From Semisulcospira habei (lineage: Eukaryota > Mollusca > Gastropoda > Semisulcospiridae): a stretch of 64,000 nt of DNA. The DNA lies in the NCBI GenBank assembly GCA_036245525.1, contig BTPG01000006.1, positions 90,011,504 through 90,075,503 of the forward strand. Direction: 5' to 3'. The position numbers were made by a program, and so were the translations under genes. Shown here piece after piece: positions 52,801-55,800 of this stretch. Position 1 is the stretch's first letter; the number at the start of each line of letters is the position of its first letter. The notes below the pieces were generated by a model. It saw only the letters and a program-made list of their open reading frames with translations, made no database searches and was not told the origin of the DNA.

Positions 52801-55800
52801 TAGTAATGTCATCGGTAACGTATTTTGAGGAAACAAATGGGACCTTGGGGCTAAAAGGGTTAATGCCATCAGTCTGCTTCTCATTGACCACTTGTGACTG
52901 CAGCCACCTACATTGTTACAGTACTGGTGGTTGCCTGCATACAAGGGTTTAACCCTTTGGCTGTCTGTAGCGATTTTTGTTGCATTGACTGCTGGAGGAA
53001 TCATCGTGACTAAAAATGCTACCGACAGCAAAAGGGTTAAGGTCACTGTTAAATGTATCAAGATATTAACCCCTTGCACTTGCATCCACCAGTTCTGCAT
53101 ACAGTCCCTGGAGGACAGAGGATGGAAAGGAGAGAATGGTTTCATACGCAAGAAAGTTAACCCTTACATGTCGGTAGCGGCTTATGTCGCAATGATTCCA
53201 ACAGGAATCATCGCAACAAAAACCGCTAACGACACACAGAGGGTGAACTCATTCGCAGCCAGCCACATCCGGATGCGCGGCTTATGCCGCGTGTCCGGAT
53301 GCGGCTGGAACGAGTTAAGATATTAGATATTGTTCAAACCTTGTTTGCTTCTGATTCTTCCACTCGTATGGTGTGAATGATGGGATCACTTAAACAGACA
53401 CAGAAAACAATCCAGCAGTCATCTACACATTCACTCTAAATCCCTTCGTTGCTGAGAAAAACTGAGCACCACCCAACTGCAAGAGGTATAGATTTTATGA
53501 GCCCCCGCAGTTGTGGGGGCTCATGAGGGTCTATGCCTCTTGATAAAGCCACTTTGTATCCAAGTTCCTTGGAAGGCTAGGGATCTTTTGATGTTGAATT
53601 TACAATGAAATGTCTACTGGCAGTGAAGCAGTTAACCCATATCATACTGAGGCTAAAAGCTTCAAATTTGTACACTGCCATTATATGCAAGCTACATTAT
53701 AGTACTTACAGATAAGGATATAGACCAATGGCTTTCTTTTAAGGGTGGTGCCAGAATGGCTTGGCGCCTTAGAGGCGCCAAGCTATTCTGGCACTACCCT
53801 TGAACTATTTTAGCCAAACTTATTTCACACACTGGTGTATTCCGAATGATAAGGGTTAAACAGGAAGGTTCATTTTAACCCATATCATACTGAGGCTAAA
53901 AGCTTCAAATATGTACACTACCATATGCAAGCTACATTATAGTACTTACAGATAAGGATATAGACCGATGGCTTTAGTTCAAGGGTCGTGCCATACACTA
54001 CCCTTGAACTATTTTAGTCATACTTATTTCGCACATTTGTGTATTCCGAATGATAAGGGTTAAGACACCACAGCTGAAGATGATTCAGCAATGAAAGCTC
54101 AAGGGTGGTGTCAAAGTACCCTGGTACCTCTAAGAGCCAAACTATTCTGGCTCACCCTTTGAACTACCATGGCCGTTCCATCTCCTGAACTGGTCTGTGG
54201 TCATGTGAGGACAACTCCCAAATTTGTAATTTTGAACTTAGGATGCAATGTGTTATTATCCAGACATCACAGCCTCTATGGGCCAAGCTATTCTTGCAAA
54301 CCCTTGAACTATCATGGTTAATCTATCTCCTAAACTGGTATGTAATCTTCAGAGGACATCTCCTGGGAAGTTTCACTCTTCAGGTGCAATGTGCCCAACC
54401 TACACTTGCACTGGTAAAGTGGTATCCAAGGCCATGAAATATTTTGTGTGCTGGTCTGTGATTTTGGACTTTACAGCCACAGGTCATAAGGTCTAAAACC
54501 ACAGACCAGCACATTTGTTTTTTTCTTCATCAGCGCACTACAATAGGAGATGGATGAACAACGATAATTCAAGGGTAGTGCCACACCAGCTTGGCGCCTG
54601 ATGGTGCCAAAATGATCAGGCATCACCCTTAATTAGCATGGTCAATCCATCTCCTGCAACTGGCACATAGGTGTTAGGTGACACTTCAAAAATTCAGAAA
54701 TGCTGTGGGGCTAAATGGGTTATTAATATTACTCACCAGTAGGCAAACATATCTTTGGTATCCATAGCAAGAGACGGCTGTTCTTTCAGAATCTGACGAT
54801 GGAAGACCAATCCTTTTGTGTAGTGGCTGTCGCGTTCCAATGCTCGGCCAATGTAATCCAGGCACACTAGAAACAAAACAATGCATTGCTGTTATACTCA
54901 GAGCTGCAGTTGCATGGCAAAATAAACAGAAAAGTAAGAAAGAACAAAATGACCCCAACTACAATAAATTCTAACATCTATGCATTTAACATCTGTTTCA
55001 TCATCCAACGTCAGGCAAAAATGCTTAAATTTGAAAGCACAAAGATTGAAATAAACAAGTCTGAAGTATGCACTATGGAAAATTGTATGGTATATTTGCA
55101 AGAAATATTATAAGGACAGTAAAAAATTATAGTCAACTGGATAACTTGTAGTTGTACATTTGTACATAAATATTACATTAAAAAATATACTTTCCTTTTA
55201 TTTCAAACAAAAGTATAAATAAATGAGGTATATGTATGGGTTAGGATCACTATCACTACCCTAAAACTATAACTCTGATGGCATTATTCATGATTGCAAT
55301 ATTGAAGTGCTGAATTTGAATAGACGTGTAAAAAGAAAGCAAAAGTCAATATCAGCTGACCCACGCACAGCTGTGCATGGGCCAGCAAGGCTGACGTTGG
55401 CCCAAGGACTTTTTGCTTACCAGACAACCCTGCAGGAGCCAGAATCCTGTGCACATAATATCGGATACCAAAGTATATATTGGAATGCATAATACAAGGT
55501 ATGACAGTCATTTTCTATAAAATGGAGAAGTTTGTTTCCACATTTGTTTTTACTCTTAAGCTGTCAGAAGTGGTTTTTGACATCATCCCGCAGGAATCAT
55601 CAACACAATAAAGTTACTGACAGCCAAAGGGTTAACTCACTCCAGAAGTCATTGAGAGCATACAGCACAGTGATGACACTGTCAAGGCAAGGCCAGTGGT
55701 TCTCGTTACACTGCAGACCCTGCACAAGATTAACATGTAATTTCTCTGTCAAAGTGGACGTTTTGAATCTGAAATACAAAACATGGTTCAAGTGTGAAGT

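Larger units (their letters stand above)
47711..52835 (-). mobile_element. DIRS-like retrotransposon copy D, left end truncated
   Basis: It starts inside its left terminal repeat (TATTCCTGCCAGTCTGTTTG, the complement of 52635-52665). The internal complementary region is near 47778-47850. Recombinase (47951-48821), RNase H and RT (48901-50500) and gag-like region (50500-51991) follow. The right repeat is 52617-52835, with a SINE inserted just before it. The right flank is the arm of an H1 hairpin MITE. Confidence 0.87.
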
